Assembly (NCBI GenBank): GCA_001917535.1
Contig: MNEF01000052.1
Coordinates: forward strand, 7,699-55,544
Source: Candidatus Rokubacteria bacterium 13_1_40CM_69_27
GTDB taxonomy: Bacteria; Methylomirabilota; Methylomirabilia; Rokubacteriales; CSP1-6
Length of the DNA: 47,846 bases
Reading direction: 5' to 3'
The translations under genes and the position numbers were made by a program. Positions 32,287-40,396 of this stretch are shown one piece after another; positions within the stretch are counted from its first letter, which is position 1; every line of letters starts with the position of its first letter. Under the pieces are notes generated by a model. That model made no database searches and had not been told where the DNA came from. It saw only the letters and a program-made list of their open reading frames with translations.

Positions 32287-33505
32287 GCACATTCAGGTTG
32301 CCGCTGGAGCGCATCGACGCGAGGACGCTCGACTCCCTGCGAGCGGAGGCTGTCGCTGAGGATCGCCAACTCGATTACAAGGAGCAGTTGCCGCCGGAGG
32401 GCGACGACCGGGTGGCCCGCGAAGCAAAACGCGAGTTCCTATGCGACATCAGCTCGTTTGCGAACAGCGTCGGTGGGGACCTGATCTACGGCGTGCGTGG
32501 GGCTCGTGATGGCGACGGCGTCCCTACCGGCACGCCGGAGGCGGTCGTCGGACTGCCGGGTGTCAACCTTGACCAGGCGCAGCTCCGCTTGGACTCGCTG
32601 CTTCAACACGGCGTTGATCCGCGCATTCCCGGAGTACGCTTCCAGCCAATTTCGCATGGTTCCGAGCCACCGTGCCTTGTCATTCGCGTCCCGCAGAGCC
32701 CGCTGCGGCTGCACATGGTGACGTATCAGAGATATGGTTTCTACGCTCGCGGTGCCTCTGGCCGATACCAGCTAGACGTCCGACAGATCCGCGCTGGCTT
32801 TCTCGAGGTGGAGACCGCTCAGGAGCGGGTGAGGCGCTTCAGGCTTGACGGTGTCGCGCGCGTCTTGGCTGGCGAGACGCCAGTCCCGATAGGCGCCGGG
32901 TCAACGTTGATCTTCCACGCGCTTCCGCTCACGCAGCTGGATGTGTGGCCTACGTTCCTCACGCTGGCCGACGACGTATCGCGCATCGTCTCGACGAATC
33001 TGCTCTTGCCTCTGGATGGGTCTCCTGGAAACTGGCGGTACAACCTCGCTGGGTTCGTCATCCATACAAGCCGACACGATAAAAGCCGCGACACCTACAC
33101 TCAGCTCTTCCGTGACGCAGGCATTGAAGCCGCCGGCGCTATCCTGTCTTTCAGTAAGGACCGCCGGGGCTTCTACGGGCGCGCCATGGAGGACGCCACG
33201 ATCCCGCCCTCGCGCGGGCTCAACAGCTTTGGAAGCTGCTTGGAGTAACCGGGCCGATCCTCCTAGGCTTGACGCTGTCGGGAGTCAAAGGGTGGAAGAT
33301 GCTTTACGGCCCCATTGGGACATGGGAGCCCGAAGAGGCCTTCGATACTGATCTCGCAATCATCCCCGACGTTGTCATACAGGACGAGAGCGTCCCGGCT
33401 GAGCAAGCTCTCAGACCGCTCTTCGACCTGGCGGGGAACGGAGGCGGGTGGGCTCGCTCCCCGTCCTACGACCCAGTTACCGGTGAGCGAAAGAAGCCAC
33501 GCTAA
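32283..33505 (+). pseudogene. AlbA_2/Schlafen-type putative DNA-binding protein, frameshifted
   Basis: The first frame (32283-33248, 321 residues) has an AlbA_2-like N-terminus: LDYKEQLPPEGDDRVAREAKREFLCDISSFANSVGGDLIYGV, followed by RYGFYARGASGRYQLD. It then runs into a stop just after LNSFG. A minus-one shift in the region 33210-33232 gives an uninterrupted continuation, QLWKLLGVTGPILLGLTLSG, to 33505 (about 100 further residues), so the original protein was near 406 residues. No classical slippery heptamer is visible. Such proteins often occur in defence islands and on mobile elements. Natural decay or an assembly indel are both possible. Confidence 0.7.
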
Positions 33506-33686
33506 AGTTCCAGGCCGGTGGGCAAGTAGAGCGCTACGATGATTCGACAGCATGGTCATCGCGTATGCAACCTACGGCAGGCGCGCACGAGCGCGTCTTT
33601 CCCGTCGGCCCGACGCGAGCTGGCAGGCGGCATCGGGGATGGTTTGTAGCCACCCCCGGCCGGGCCCTCGGGCCTGAACATAGCTC

Positions 33687-33714
33687 TTGACATATATCAC
33701 CCTAGGGTTATACT
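33687..33714 (+). promoter_or_regulatory. Promoter and operator of the toxin-antitoxin pair
   Basis: TTGACA (33687-33692), 16-bp spacer, TATACT (33709-33714), 6 nt before the GTG of the toxin gene. The spacer contains a perfect 10-bp palindrome ACCCTAGGGT (33699-33708), placed for autorepression. The preceding 215 bp (33506-33686) show no gene. Confidence 0.7.
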
Positions 33715-33720
33715 CCTTCC

Positions 33721-34074
33721 GTGAGTCCTTGGCGGGTTGATGAGTACCGGACGGCGGCCGGGCACAGCCCGATCCGAGGCTTTATTGACGACTTGGACAA
33801 AGACGCACAGGCCGATGCGCTTGCGCTGATCCGGCTGGCTGAGGAGTACGGCAACCGACTCCGCGAGCCGCATTCAAAGGCGCTTGGCGGAGGGCTCTTC
33901 GAGCTGCGCCGGAACCAAGTGCGGATGTTCTACATCTTCGAGCCTGGTCGGATTGTCCGGCTGCTGAGCGGGGTGGTCAAGAAGCAGGATCGGATCCCGC
34001 CGGCGGTGCTGGAGCAAGCGCGCGCGTATCAACGGGAGTGGGAGGAGCGGCGAGCGCCGGCGAAAAAGAAGTAG
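33721..34074 (+). CDS. HigB/RelE-superfamily toxin (Gp49-like)
   Basis: 117 residues from GTG 33721. Typical phage Gp49/HigB-like layout: an N-terminal YRTAAGHSPIRGFIDDLD, a helix pair, then HSKALGGGLFELRRNQVRMFYIFEPGRIVRLLSGVVKK, the conserved beta sheet of ribosome-dependent mRNA interferases, and a basic tail. Order toxin-then-antitoxin is as in higBA. The antitoxin start follows 65 bp later. Confidence 0.88.
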   Translation: MSPWRVDEYRTAAGHSPIRGFIDDLDKDAQADALALIRLAEEYGNRLREPHSKALGGGLFELRRNQVRMFYIFEPGRIVRLLSGVVKKQDRIPPAVLEQARAYQREWEERRAPAKKK

Positions 34075-34080
34075 CGACAA

Positions 34081-34152
34081 GGAAGAGACGCGAAATGGCA
34101 GGGCAGAAGAGACACGAAGTAGCAGGACAGGAGAGACGCATGAGGGCTCGAA
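34081..34152 (+). repeat. Imperfect 24-bp tandem repeat, three units
   Basis: Units at 34081, 34105 and 34129 share the pattern rGAAGAGACrCGAArTrGCAGGrC; the third is degenerate and overlaps the antitoxin start. A weaker fourth copy lies just upstream in the toxin 3' end. Confidence 0.6.
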
Positions 34153-34469
34153 AGACGGCGCTGATGAAGTGGGTGGATCAGAAGCTCGCGGGGGATCCGG
34201 TGCTCAGGGAGCGGGTCGAGGCGGCGCTGAACGAGATGCGGATTGAGCAGGAACTGGCGTCGCTCCGCGAGCGCCGCGGGGTGACCCAGCAGCAGCTGGC
34301 GGGCCTGATCGGAGTGAGCCAGCCGCAGATCGCGAAGCTGGAGTCGGGCAAGGCGAAGAACCTTGAGCTGCGGACTCTTTACCGCTGGGCGACCGCCCTC
34401 GGGGCCAAGCTCACCATTGGCATCGAGGCCGGTAACGGCCGCCGCCGGGCCCGGGTCGCCGCCGGATGA
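34140..34469 (+). CDS. XRE-family antitoxin (HigA-like)
   Basis: 109 residues from ATG 34140, behind AGGACAGGAGAG. A central helix-turn-helix ([47 protein letters not shown]) of the HTH_3 type. Presumably neutralises the HigB-like toxin and represses the promoter at 33.7 kb through the palindrome. An in-frame ATG at 34095 would add 15 residues encoded by the tandem repeat. The stop sits next to the truncated integrase. Confidence 0.88.
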   Translation: MRARKTALMKWVDQKLAGDPVLRERVEAALNEMRIEQELASLRERRGVTQQQLAGLIGVSQPQIAKLESGKAKNLELRTLYRWATALGAKLTIGIEAGNGRRRARVAAG

Positions 34470-34704
34470 TAAAGACGATCGCCCTGCGGCTCCCGAAAAG
34501 GCACTCCGCCATGACCTCCGGCGCACGGCCGTCCGCAACCTCGTCAACGCCGGCGTCCCGGAGCGGGTCGCCATGAAGATCACCGGGCACAAGACCCGGG
34601 CCGTCTTCGACCGCTACCACATCGTGAGCCTGGCGGACCTCCGGGAGGCCGCCCGCCGGATGGACGGTGACAGTCTCGGTGACAATCGGCAGGGGGGTAC
34701 TTGA
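34465..34704 (+). pseudogene. Tyrosine recombinase/integrase, C-terminal remnant
   Basis: Only the last third of the catalytic domain remains, recognisable from about 34504: [19 protein letters not shown] contains the box II His-x-x-Arg, and [16 protein letters not shown] has the second His and the nucleophilic Tyr. The N-terminal arm and core-binding domains and the first catalytic Arg are lost at a junction with the antitoxin gene. It ends 34 bp before tRNA-Val, where an integrase is expected in tRNA-targeted elements. Confidence 0.85.
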
Positions 34705-34729
34705 AAACCGTCCCCTAAGTGTGTAACTT
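34701..34729 (+). promoter_or_regulatory. Promoter of tRNA-Val
   Basis: TTGAAA (34701-34706), 17-bp spacer, TAACTT (34724-34729), 9 nt before the mature tRNA. It overlaps the integrase stop, so the intact tRNA has a promoter on the island side. Confidence 0.6.
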
Positions 34730-34738
34730 CCCGGGCGG

Positions 34739-34814
34739 GGACGATTAGCTCAGTTGGCAGAGCGCTGGCCTCACATGCCAGAGGTCACTGGTTCGAGTCC
34801 AGTATCGTCCACCA
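34739..34814 (+). tRNA. tRNA-Val(CAC)
   Basis: Full cloverleaf: 7-bp acceptor GGACGAT/ATCGTCC, D stem GCTC/GAGC, anticodon stem CTGGC/GCCAG with loop CTCACAT (anticodon CAC, reads GTG), variable AGGTC, T stem ACTGG/CCAGT with TTCGAGT loop, discriminator A and encoded CCA. 76 nt including CCA. It forms the right boundary of the decayed island. Confidence 0.97.
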
Positions 34815-34850
34815 TTACCTCCCTCTCTGGGATTACATCGGGAGCGTCGC

Positions 34851-35696
34851 ATGAAGGTCTCGATTTTCTTTGACGGTGGGAATTTCTACCGCTCGCTGCT
34901 CCGCTTCGATGAGTCTCTCCGGGTCGACTACGATCGGCTGGCGCTCTGGATCACCCACGCCGTCGGCGGATCCACCGCGACCTTCGGCGGCGCCTACTAC
35001 TACGTCGGCATCACCCCCGACGCGCCGCCGCTCGTGGAGGCGTTCCTCAAGGGGCTGGAGCTGCGGCCGGGGTACTTCGTCAAGCGCGAGCCGCGGGTCC
35101 GCCGCTCGGGGCGCTGCTTCGCCTGCGGCGCCGACTACGAGTACACGACGGAGAAGCGGGTGGACACGCGCCTGGTCGCCGACCTCATCCACTTCGCGGC
35201 CCACGGCGCCTACGACACCGCCGTGCTGGTCTCGGGCGACGACGACTTCGTCCCCGCCGTGGAGGCGGTCAACGCGCTGGGCAAGCAGGTGTGGGTCGCC
35301 ACCTGGTCGGCCGAAGAGCTCTCCAAGGATCTGCGGGTGCGCTGCTTCGGCCACATTCACCTGAGCGAGGGCGTGGGGGCGTTCCGCGTGGAGCGCGCCC
35401 GCATCCCGGCTTCCCGCGCGCCGCGGCCATCGGCGGGCCAGGCGACCGAGCGATTACTGGCCGAGCTGCAGCGCGCGGAGGCGCGGCTGCCCCACGTGGG
35501 CCGGGGCTACTTCGTCATGCGCTGGCGGTCCCACCTGCTGCCGCCGGCGGGGCCCGAGCGGGAGGCGCTCGTGCAGCAGCTCATCGAGGCCGGCCTCGTC
35601 GAGGAGTTCGAGGCTACCGACGCCGAGGGGCGCTCGGTTCGGGCCATCCGGAGCCGGATGGCTACGAGCCCAGAAGGCGTGTCAGCAGCCGGTTGA
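34851..35696 (+). CDS. NYN-domain protein (LabA/DUF88-like PIN-fold nuclease)
   Basis: 281 residues. The N-terminus VSIFFDGGNFYRSLLRF carries the first acidic residue of the NYN/PIN site; KRVDTRLVADLIHFAAHGAYDTAVLVSGDDDFVPAVEAVNALGK contains the other acidic residues (SGDDDF). A small CFACG motif precedes this. The C-terminal about 90 residues resemble a winged-helix/OST-HTH-like module, not firmly recognised. Likely a metal-dependent RNase. It starts 36 bp after the tRNA-Val and is outside the island repeats. Confidence 0.88.
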   Translation: MKVSIFFDGGNFYRSLLRFDESLRVDYDRLALWITHAVGGSTATFGGAYYYVGITPDAPPLVEAFLKGLELRPGYFVKREPRVRRSGRCFACGADYEYTTEKRVDTRLVADLIHFAAHGAYDTAVLVSGDDDFVPAVEAVNALGKQVWVATWSAEELSKDLRVRCFGHIHLSEGVGAFRVERARIPASRAPRPSAGQATERLLAELQRAEARLPHVGRGYFVMRWRSHLLPPAGPEREALVQQLIEAGLVEEFEATDAEGRSVRAIRSRMATSPEGVSAAG

Positions 35697-36273
35697 CGCT
35701 CTCGGTGAGCGTCTCCTCCCGGGAGCGGCGCTGCGACGCGCGGGGGTTGTCGCAATCGGGCTCGAGATCCGTCATGTCCAGCATTCCTCCCGCGAGCGCG
35801 AGCCGCGTGCTCCCGTCGCTCACGCGGAGCACCTGGAGCGTCTGGGCCCACGTCTCGGCGGCGGTCCGGAAGGGCCGGCGGCCCTCGCGGCAGAAGATCG
35901 GCTCCCCCCGCTCGACCTGCACGTCGACCAGGACCGCGTGGTCGGCGCCGACCTCGCGGGCGCGGGCGAGCGCGACGCGCGCGTCCAGCTTCCCCTCCGT
36001 CACCAGCTGCGCGTCGCGCGGAAGCACGGCCCGTGCGTTCAGGCCCTCCAGGAGCGCGCCCTCATAAGCCACCGGCAGCGTCGAGCGATCGCGATCGCTG
36101 AAGGCACCCGGCGTGGCCAGGGTCACCCGCACGAACACCGCGGGCTGGCGGAGCTCGGTGGATCTGAAGTCGCGGGCGCGCGCCGGTGCCGACTTGGGCG
36201 AGTCGGATTCGCGCGGCGGCGAAGCGCAGGCCGCTGCGAGCAGAAGAACCGCGGCCAACGCCCACACCGGCAT
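35662..36273 (-). CDS. Lipoprotein of unknown function
   Basis: 203 residues. Signal with lipobox AAACAS near residue 16. The mature domain has FVRVTLATPGAFSDRDRSTLPVAYEGALLEGLN and ALARAREVGADHAVLVDVQVER, an alternating alpha/beta pattern reminiscent of CsgG/LpoB-type periplasmic lipoproteins, but not diagnostic. Overlaps the convergent NYN gene by 35 bp and diverges from the MmgE/PrpD operon (23 bp between starts). Confidence 0.75.
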   Translation of the reverse strand: MPVWALAAVLLLAAACASPPRESDSPKSAPARARDFRSTELRQPAVFVRVTLATPGAFSDRDRSTLPVAYEGALLEGLNARAVLPRDAQLVTEGKLDARVALARAREVGADHAVLVDVQVERGEPIFCREGRRPFRTAAETWAQTLQVLRVSDGSTRLALAGGMLDMTDLEPDCDNPRASQRRSREETLTESVNRLLTRLLGS

Positions 36274-36283
36274 GACGTCAGGG

Positions 36284-36289
36284 TATCAT
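36284..36289 (+). promoter_or_regulatory. Start-proximal -10 box of the MmgE/PrpD operon
   Basis: TATCAT ending 7 nt before ATG 36297, in the 23-bp gap between divergent start codons. No good -35 within the short space. Confidence 0.4.
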
Positions 36290-36296
36290 TCCCCGC

Positions 36297-37661
36297 ATGA
36301 CCCTCGCGGAGCGCCTGGCCGCCTTCGCGGCCGGGCTGGCCTGGGACGATGTGCCGCCCGCCGTCGTCGAGAGCGTGAAGCTCCGGACGCTCGACATCCT
36401 GGGGATCGCCCTGACCGCCTCGACGCACGAGTTCGCGCCGGCGGTGCGCGGCGCGCTGGAGGCCTGGGGAGGGCGGGGCGACTGCACGGTCGTGGGCGCC
36501 AAGGTCACGGCGGCCGCGCCCCTGGCCGCGCTCGCCAACGGTACGCTGGCCCACGGGCTGGACTTCGATGACACCCACGCGGCCTCGATCACCCACGCCT
36601 CCGCGGTGGTCGTTCCCACCGTGCTCGCCGTCGGCGAGAGCCAGGGCGCCGACGGGCGGAGGCTCGTGACCGCCGCCGTCGCCGGCTACGAGGCGATCGC
36701 GCGCCTGGGCATGGCCGCGCCCGGCGCTTTCCATGCGCGCGGCTGGCACGCCACGGCCGTGTGCGGCCCGTTCGCCGCCGCGCTGGCCGCAGGCACAGGC
36801 GCCGGCCTCGATGGACCGGCGCTCACCGCGGCGCTGGGGTTGGCGGGGAGCTTCGCCTCCGGCGTGCAAGAGTTCCTGGAGGACGGTTCCTGGAGCAAGC
36901 GGGTGCATGCGGGGTGGGCGGCTCACGCGGGCGTCGTCGCCGCGGCACTCGCCCGCGGCGGATTTCTCGGTCCGCCGACGATCCTCGAGGGCCGCTTCGG
37001 CCTCTACCGAACATTCCTCGGTCTCGATCCGGACAGGCGCCCGTTCGAGACGCTGGGCCGGGAGTGGGAGACACTGCGCGTGGGCTTCAAGCCGTACCCG
37101 TGCTGCCACTACCTGCACGCGTTCGTCGACTGCGCGCTGGCGCTTCGGCGCGCGCACGGCGTCTCGCCGGAGGCGATCGACACCGTGGAATGCCTGGTGC
37201 CGGCCGGCGAGGTGCCGATCGTGTGCGAGCCGCGCCCGGCGAAGCTCCGGCCCCGCACATCCTACGACGCTCAGTTCAGCCTGCCCTATACGATCGCCGC
37301 GGCGCTGCTCGACGACCGCATTGGGCTCGACACGTTCACGCCGGAGCGGTTGGGCGACGGGCGCCTCCTGCGCCTGGCGGAGAGAGTCGTGCACGCTGTC
37401 GATCCGGCGTCCCACTTTCCCCAGGGCTTTCCGGGGTGGGTGCGGCTGCGCCTGGGCGACGGCCGCGTCCTCGAAGCGCGCGAGCCGGACGGCCGCGGCG
37501 GCCCCAGCCGGCCGCTCGGCCGGGAGGCGATCCTCGAGAAGTTCCGCGACAACGCCGCGCGCGTCCTGCCGCCCAACCGGGTCGACGAGATCGAGCGCGC
37601 GGCGCTGAGCCTCGACGCGCTCGATGACGTGGGCGCCCTCATGCGGCTCTGCCGCGCGTAG
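36297..37661 (+). CDS. MmgE/PrpD-family protein
   Basis: 454 residues. Helical N-terminal domain with GTLAHGLDFDDTHAASITHASAVVVPTVLA, the conserved active-site region of 2-methylcitrate dehydratase and cis-aconitate decarboxylase, then FEFLEDGSWSKRVHAGWAAH-like block (residues about 190-212) and FKPYPCCHYLHAFVD in the C-terminal part. It acts as a dehydratase or decarboxylase on a small tricarboxylate or related acid; substrate unknown. Its place before acyl-CoA dehydrogenase and SDR genes suggests a catabolic role beyond the methylcitrate cycle. Confidence 0.92.
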   Translation: MTLAERLAAFAAGLAWDDVPPAVVESVKLRTLDILGIALTASTHEFAPAVRGALEAWGGRGDCTVVGAKVTAAAPLAALANGTLAHGLDFDDTHAASITHASAVVVPTVLAVGESQGADGRRLVTAAVAGYEAIARLGMAAPGAFHARGWHATAVCGPFAAALAAGTGAGLDGPALTAALGLAGSFASGVQEFLEDGSWSKRVHAGWAAHAGVVAAALARGGFLGPPTILEGRFGLYRTFLGLDPDRRPFETLGREWETLRVGFKPYPCCHYLHAFVDCALALRRAHGVSPEAIDTVECLVPAGEVPIVCEPRPAKLRPRTSYDAQFSLPYTIAAALLDDRIGLDTFTPERLGDGRLLRLAERVVHAVDPASHFPQGFPGWVRLRLGDGRVLEAREPDGRGGPSRPLGREAILEKFRDNAARVLPPNRVDEIERAALSLDALDDVGALMRLCRA

Positions 37662-37684
37662 CCGGGGCGCAGGGGAGGCGCTCT

Positions 37685-38836
37685 ATGGACTTTGCGTTCA
37701 CCCCGGAGCAGGAGGAGCTGATCCGGACGCTGCGCGCCTTCGCGCGCAAGGAGCTGGCGCCGCGGTCCCGGCACTGGGACAAGACCGCCCAGTTCCCGTG
37801 GGAGGCCTGGCGGCGGATGGGCGAGCTCGGGCTCTTCGGTCTCCGCGCCCCGGTGGAGTACGGAGGCCAGGAGACGGACCTCCTCACGATGGGCATCGTG
37901 ACCGAGGAGATCGCGCGCGGCGACTTCAGCTGCACCTACGGGCTGCAGCTCGCCGGCCTGGCCGGCGAGATCGTCGGGCGTAACGGGGCCGAGGAGGTGA
38001 AGAAGCGGTGGCTGCCGCCGATGATCGGCGGCGAGGCGGTGCTGGCCATCGGTCTCACCGAGCCGAGCGTCGGCTCCGACGCCGCCAACCTCGCCTGCCG
38101 CGCCGTGCGGGAGCGCGACGAGTACGTGATCACGGGCGAGAAATCGGGCATCAGCCTGGGCATGGTGGCTCACGCGATCATGCTCTTCGCCACCACCAAC
38201 CCGGCGGCCAAGGCCCGCGGGGTGACGGCCTTCCTGGTGCCGCTCGACCTTCCCGGCGTGTCGCGGAGCCCGCTGCGCGACCTCGGCGCCCGCGCCATCG
38301 GGCGTGCCGTGCTCTCGTTCGATCACGTGCGGATCCCGGCCTCGCACCGCCTGGGCGAGGAGGGCAGCGGCTTCTACCAGGTCATGCGCGGCTTCGACTT
38401 CAACCGCGTGCTGATCGCTCTGGCGTGCCTGGGCGCGGCGCAGACCTCGCTGGAGGAGACGATGGCCTACGTGAAAGAGCGCCAGGCCTTCGGCAAACCG
38501 ATCGTGCAGTTCGAGGGCGTGTCCTTCCCCATCGCCGAGGCGGCGACCTACATCGACGCGGCGCGCTGGCTCTGTTACCGTGCGCTCTGGCTGGCCGACC
38601 ATGGGCAGCCCCACACGAAGGAGTCGGCGATGGTGAAGTGGTGGGCGCCCCGGCTCTCGGTGGAGACCATCCACCAGTGCCTGCTGCTGCACGGCCATTA
38701 CGGCTACACCGACGAGCTGCCCTTCGAGCAGCGGCTGCGTGACGTGATCGGGCTCGAGATCGGCGACGGCACCGCGGAGGTCATGAAGCTCGTCGTCGCC
38801 CGCGAGCTGATGGGGCGCGAGAGCCTGCCGTACTGA
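37685..38836 (+). CDS. Acyl-CoA dehydrogenase, cyclohexane-carboxyl-CoA-dehydrogenase-like
   Basis: 383 residues, FAD-dependent. N-terminal helices FAFTPEQEELIRTLRAFARKEL, the flavin loop IGLTEPSVGSDAANL, and a C-terminal end with IGDGTAEVMKLVVARELMGRE. The last segment and overall style resemble AliB/cyclohexanecarboxyl-CoA dehydrogenases more than straight-chain ACADs. A BadH-like SDR two genes downstream fits the same pathway. A short Shine-Dalgarno GGGGAGG precedes ATG 37685. Its stop overlaps the next start (TGATG). Confidence 0.9.
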   Translation: MDFAFTPEQEELIRTLRAFARKELAPRSRHWDKTAQFPWEAWRRMGELGLFGLRAPVEYGGQETDLLTMGIVTEEIARGDFSCTYGLQLAGLAGEIVGRNGAEEVKKRWLPPMIGGEAVLAIGLTEPSVGSDAANLACRAVRERDEYVITGEKSGISLGMVAHAIMLFATTNPAAKARGVTAFLVPLDLPGVSRSPLRDLGARAIGRAVLSFDHVRIPASHRLGEEGSGFYQVMRGFDFNRVLIALACLGAAQTSLEETMAYVKERQAFGKPIVQFEGVSFPIAEAATYIDAARWLCYRALWLADHGQPHTKESAMVKWWAPRLSVETIHQCLLLHGHYGYTDELPFEQRLRDVIGLEIGDGTAEVMKLVVARELMGRESLPY

Positions 38837-39582
38837 TGCCGCTGAAGATCTACACCCTTCGCGAGCGCCCCCAGCTCGAGGACGAGTTCCACCGCTTCGC
38901 CACGGCCGGCTGGCCGCGCTTCCTCGTCCAGCGGGACGAGCTGGGCGTCGGCCGCTACTGGCCGGAGCTGTACACCCGGTTCGCCGACTTCCAGTTCTAC
39001 CTCTTCGACGGCGACAAGGTGGTCGGCATCGGCCACACGGTGCCGTTCGCGTGGGACGGCACCCCGGCCGGCCTGCCGGAGTCGACGGCGGCGATCTTGG
39101 AAAACGCCGTCGCCGCTCACCGGGAAGGGCGTCGGCCGACGGCGGTCTCGGCGCTGGCGGCCATCACCGCCGGCCACGAGGGCCGGGGCTACAGCAGCGA
39201 GATCCTCCGCGGCATGCAGGCCCTGACCCACCAGCACGGGCTCCGGGACCTGGTCGCGCCGGTGCGCCCAACGATGAAGGCGCGCTACCCGCTGGCGCCC
39301 ATGGAGCGCTACGTGCGCTGGACACGGTCCGACGGCGCGCCGCTCGACCCCTGGATCCGCGTGCACTGGCGCCTGGGCGGGGAGATCGTGCGCGTTGCGC
39401 CCCGCACGCTGGTCATCGTGGGGACGGTCGCTCAGTGGGAGGAGTGGACCGAGATGGCGTTCCCCGACAGCGGCCCCTACGTGGTGCCGGGAGCGCTCCA
39501 GCCGGTGGTGATCGATCTCGAGCGGGACGAGGGGCGCTACGAGGACCCCAACGTCTGGATGCACCACCCCATGGCCACCTAG
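38836..39582 (+). CDS. GNAT-like acetyltransferase
   Basis: 248 residues. Central segment TAVSALAAITAGHEGRGYSSEILRGMQALTHQHGLRDLVAPVRPTMKARYPL contains a GRGYSSEIL match to the acetyl-CoA pyrophosphate loop of GNAT enzymes and an Asn-free strand after it. The C-terminal part (DPWIRVHWRLGGEIVRVAPRTLVIVGTVAQWEEWT) is found in uncharacterised relatives accompanying acyl-CoA catabolic genes. Role unknown. Coupled to the dehydrogenase by TGATG and followed 11 bp later by the SDR. Confidence 0.7.
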   Translation: MPLKIYTLRERPQLEDEFHRFATAGWPRFLVQRDELGVGRYWPELYTRFADFQFYLFDGDKVVGIGHTVPFAWDGTPAGLPESTAAILENAVAAHREGRRPTAVSALAAITAGHEGRGYSSEILRGMQALTHQHGLRDLVAPVRPTMKARYPLAPMERYVRWTRSDGAPLDPWIRVHWRLGGEIVRVAPRTLVIVGTVAQWEEWTEMAFPDSGPYVVPGALQPVVIDLERDEGRYEDPNVWMHHPMAT

Positions 39583-39593
39583 AGGGCGCCGCC

Positions 39594-40388
39594 ATGGACC
39601 TGAACCTCGCGGGCAAGACCGTGATCGTCACCGGCGGCGGCTCCAACATCGGCCGCGCCCTGAGCCTCGCCTTCGCGCGCGAGCGCGTGAATCTGGCCAT
39701 CGCCGAGATCGACGAGGGCCAGGGCCAGAAGGTCGCCGCCGAGGCGGCGGCGCTGGGCGCCAAGGCAGTGGTGGTGCGGACGGACGTGACGCAGTGGAAC
39801 GACGTGCGCGCGATGGTCGGCACGGTGGAAGAGCGCTTCGGACGGGTGGACGTCCTGGTGAACAACGTCGGCTGGACGCGCGACGCGCTCTTCATGGAGA
39901 AGACCCGCGAGGAATGGGAGAAGGAGATCCAGCTCAATCTGTGGGGGATGCTCAACTGCACGCGGGCCGTGCTCGACGGCATGGTCCAGCGCCGCGCCGG
40001 GGCGATCGTCAGCATGGGCTCGGACGCCGGCCGCATGGGGGAGTTCCGCGAGGGCGTCTACGGCGCCTGCAAGGCCGGCGTCATGGCCCTCAGCAAGTCC
40101 ATCGCCAGGGAGGTGGGCAAGTACGGCATCCGCCTCAACGTCGTCTGCCCGGGCATGACCATGCCGGAGGCCGACGACGAGATCGGCGAGCGGTCGATGT
40201 GGAACGCGCAGGAGAACCGGGCCTGGATGACGCCCGAGATGCGGGCGCGGATCGCCAAGGCTTACCCGCTCCGGCGAGTGGCGGCGCCCACCGACGTCAC
40301 CGGTGCCGTCCTCTTCCTGGCCTCCGATCAGGCGAGCTTCATCACGGGTCAGACGCTGAGCGTCAGCGGCGGCTACACGATGATGTAG
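39594..40388 (+). CDS. SDR oxidoreductase, BadH-like (hydroxyacyl-CoA dehydrogenase)
   Basis: 264 residues. Rossmann start TVIVTGGGSNIGRALS, NNVGWTRDA, catalytic Ser in MGSDAG and YGACKAG with the Tyr-x-x-x-Lys pair, PGM after; terminal ITGQTLSVSGGYTMM is typical of FabG/BadH proteins. NAD(P)-dependent oxidation of a 2- or 3-hydroxyacyl-CoA is likely; together with the AliB-like dehydrogenase, 2-hydroxycyclohexane-carboxyl-CoA is a candidate substrate. Start chosen at ATG 39594, giving the family N-terminus MDLNLAGKT. Confidence 0.93.
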   Translation: MDLNLAGKTVIVTGGGSNIGRALSLAFARERVNLAIAEIDEGQGQKVAAEAAALGAKAVVVRTDVTQWNDVRAMVGTVEERFGRVDVLVNNVGWTRDALFMEKTREEWEKEIQLNLWGMLNCTRAVLDGMVQRRAGAIVSMGSDAGRMGEFREGVYGACKAGVMALSKSIAREVGKYGIRLNVVCPGMTMPEADDEIGERSMWNAQENRAWMTPEMRARIAKAYPLRRVAAPTDVTGAVLFLASDQASFITGQTLSVSGGYTMM

Positions 40389-40396
40389 AGCTCTCG

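Larger units (their letters stand above)
31146..34773. mobile_element. Decayed integrative element between tRNA-Val direct repeats
   Basis: Bounded by a 32-bp direct repeat (31146-31177 and 34742-34773), with the tail of a tyrosine integrase reading toward the intact tRNA. It carries a lipoprotein, two micro-genes, a frameshifted AlbA_2-type gene and a toxin-antitoxin pair. Base composition is visibly less GC-rich than the flanks, and spacing is loose. The integrase lacks its N-terminal two thirds, so the element should be immobile. Confidence 0.75.

Noticed and set aside
33200-33248. Programmed minus-one frameshift in the AlbA_2-type gene
   Set aside because: No slippery heptamer or clear downstream stimulator is visible, and the surrounding element is decaying, so mutation or indel error is more likely.
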